Assembly (NCBI GenBank): GCA_905236615.1
Contig: CAJORC010000193.1
Coordinates: forward strand, 1 to 5,635
Direction: 5' to 3'
From: an uncultured Lachnospiraceae bacterium
GTDB taxonomy: Bacteria; Bacillota; Clostridia; Lachnospirales; Lachnospiraceae
DNA: 5,635 nucleotides
Of the stretch, positions 5,476 through 5,635 are shown piece after piece. Under the pieces are notes generated by a model. It saw only the letters and a list, made by a program, of their open reading frames with translations. It searched no databases and had not been told where the DNA came from. Numbering within the stretch: position 1 is the first letter of the stretch; every line of letters starts with the position of its first letter. Made by a program: the position numbers and the translations under genes.

Positions 5476-5635
5476 ATGAAGAGAATTGAGTTAGTTCGCA
5501 AGCGCATCTTTGCAACGGCACTTTCCGTGGCGGTAGTGGCAACTGCTGTTCCGGAAATAGCAAGTGCGGAGAATGCAGCAGGAAGTGAGAGCTCAGTCAG
5601 TTACAGCGATGAGGCTTACATTGATGTGCTTTCAA
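5476..5635 (+). CDS. Secreted protein of unknown function, N-terminal part only
   Basis: An open frame of 53 codons starts at ATG 5476, seven nt after GGGAG (5464-5468), and runs off the right edge without a stop. Residues 1-31 are a textbook Sec signal peptide: a basic n-region (MKRIELVRKR), a hydrophobic core (IFATALSVAVVATAV) and a c-region ending ASA, with probable signal peptidase I cleavage after Ala31. No lipobox cysteine is present, so it is not a lipoprotein. The visible mature part (from Glu32) is Ser/Glu/Ala-rich and polar, like the linker that often precedes a folded domain in exported Gram-positive proteins. The function cannot be read from this fragment; a cell-wall enzyme or surface protein would be typical but is a guess. 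It has its own promoter and a long structured leader, and is separated from the preceding operon by a terminator. Confidence 0.85.
   Translation, partial: MKRIELVRKRIFATALSVAVVATAVPEIASAENAAGSESSVSYSDEAYIDVLS

Overview
The window looks like chromosomal DNA from a low-to-moderate-GC Gram-positive anaerobe, most likely a Clostridia/Lachnospiraceae-type Firmicute. This is inferred from strong GGAGG-like ribosome binding sites, near-consensus sigma-A promoters, AT-rich intergenic DNA, a U-tailed intrinsic terminator, and the lrgAB and nhaC gene content. No database search was possible, so the taxonomic call is soft. No rRNA, tRNA, CRISPR array or mobile element was seen.

Layout. (1) 47-1091, plus strand: a two-gene membrane operon, lrgA-lrgB (CidA/LrgA holin-like protein and LrgB partner), overlapping by 8 nt. 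Its promoter lies left of the window. (2) 1113-2420, minus strand: an NhaC-family Na+/H+ antiporter, convergent with lrgB across only 21 bp. (3) 2421-2677: an AT-rich divergent intergenic region with one good promoter facing each way. (4) 2678-5120, plus strand: a complete three-gene transcription unit made of a ribulose-phosphate/allulose-phosphate 3-epimerase family protein, an IspD/TarI-like cytidylyltransferase and a GatD-like zinc dehydrogenase. Both junctions are TGATG stop/start overlaps. The unit starts at a strong promoter at 2542-2570 and ends at an intrinsic terminator at 5145-5188. (5) 5189-5475: an intergenic region with a near-consensus promoter and a roughly 180-nt leader that can form competing RNA structures. 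(6) 5476 to the right edge: the start of a secreted protein with a clear signal peptide, cut off by the window.

The most interesting item is the three-gene unit. Its enzyme classes fit a short route from a ketose phosphate to a nucleotide-activated sugar alcohol: epimerise at C3, reduce the ketone to an alditol phosphate, then activate with CTP to a CDP-alditol. This parallels TarJ/TarI (CDP-ribitol), but the added epimerase and the GatD-like reductase suggest a different alditol, for example a xylulose-5-phosphate-derived arabinitol or xylitol phosphate, or a hexitol phosphate. The enzyme families are well supported by motifs; the pathway and substrate are inference. The second item of interest is the structured leader before the secreted protein.
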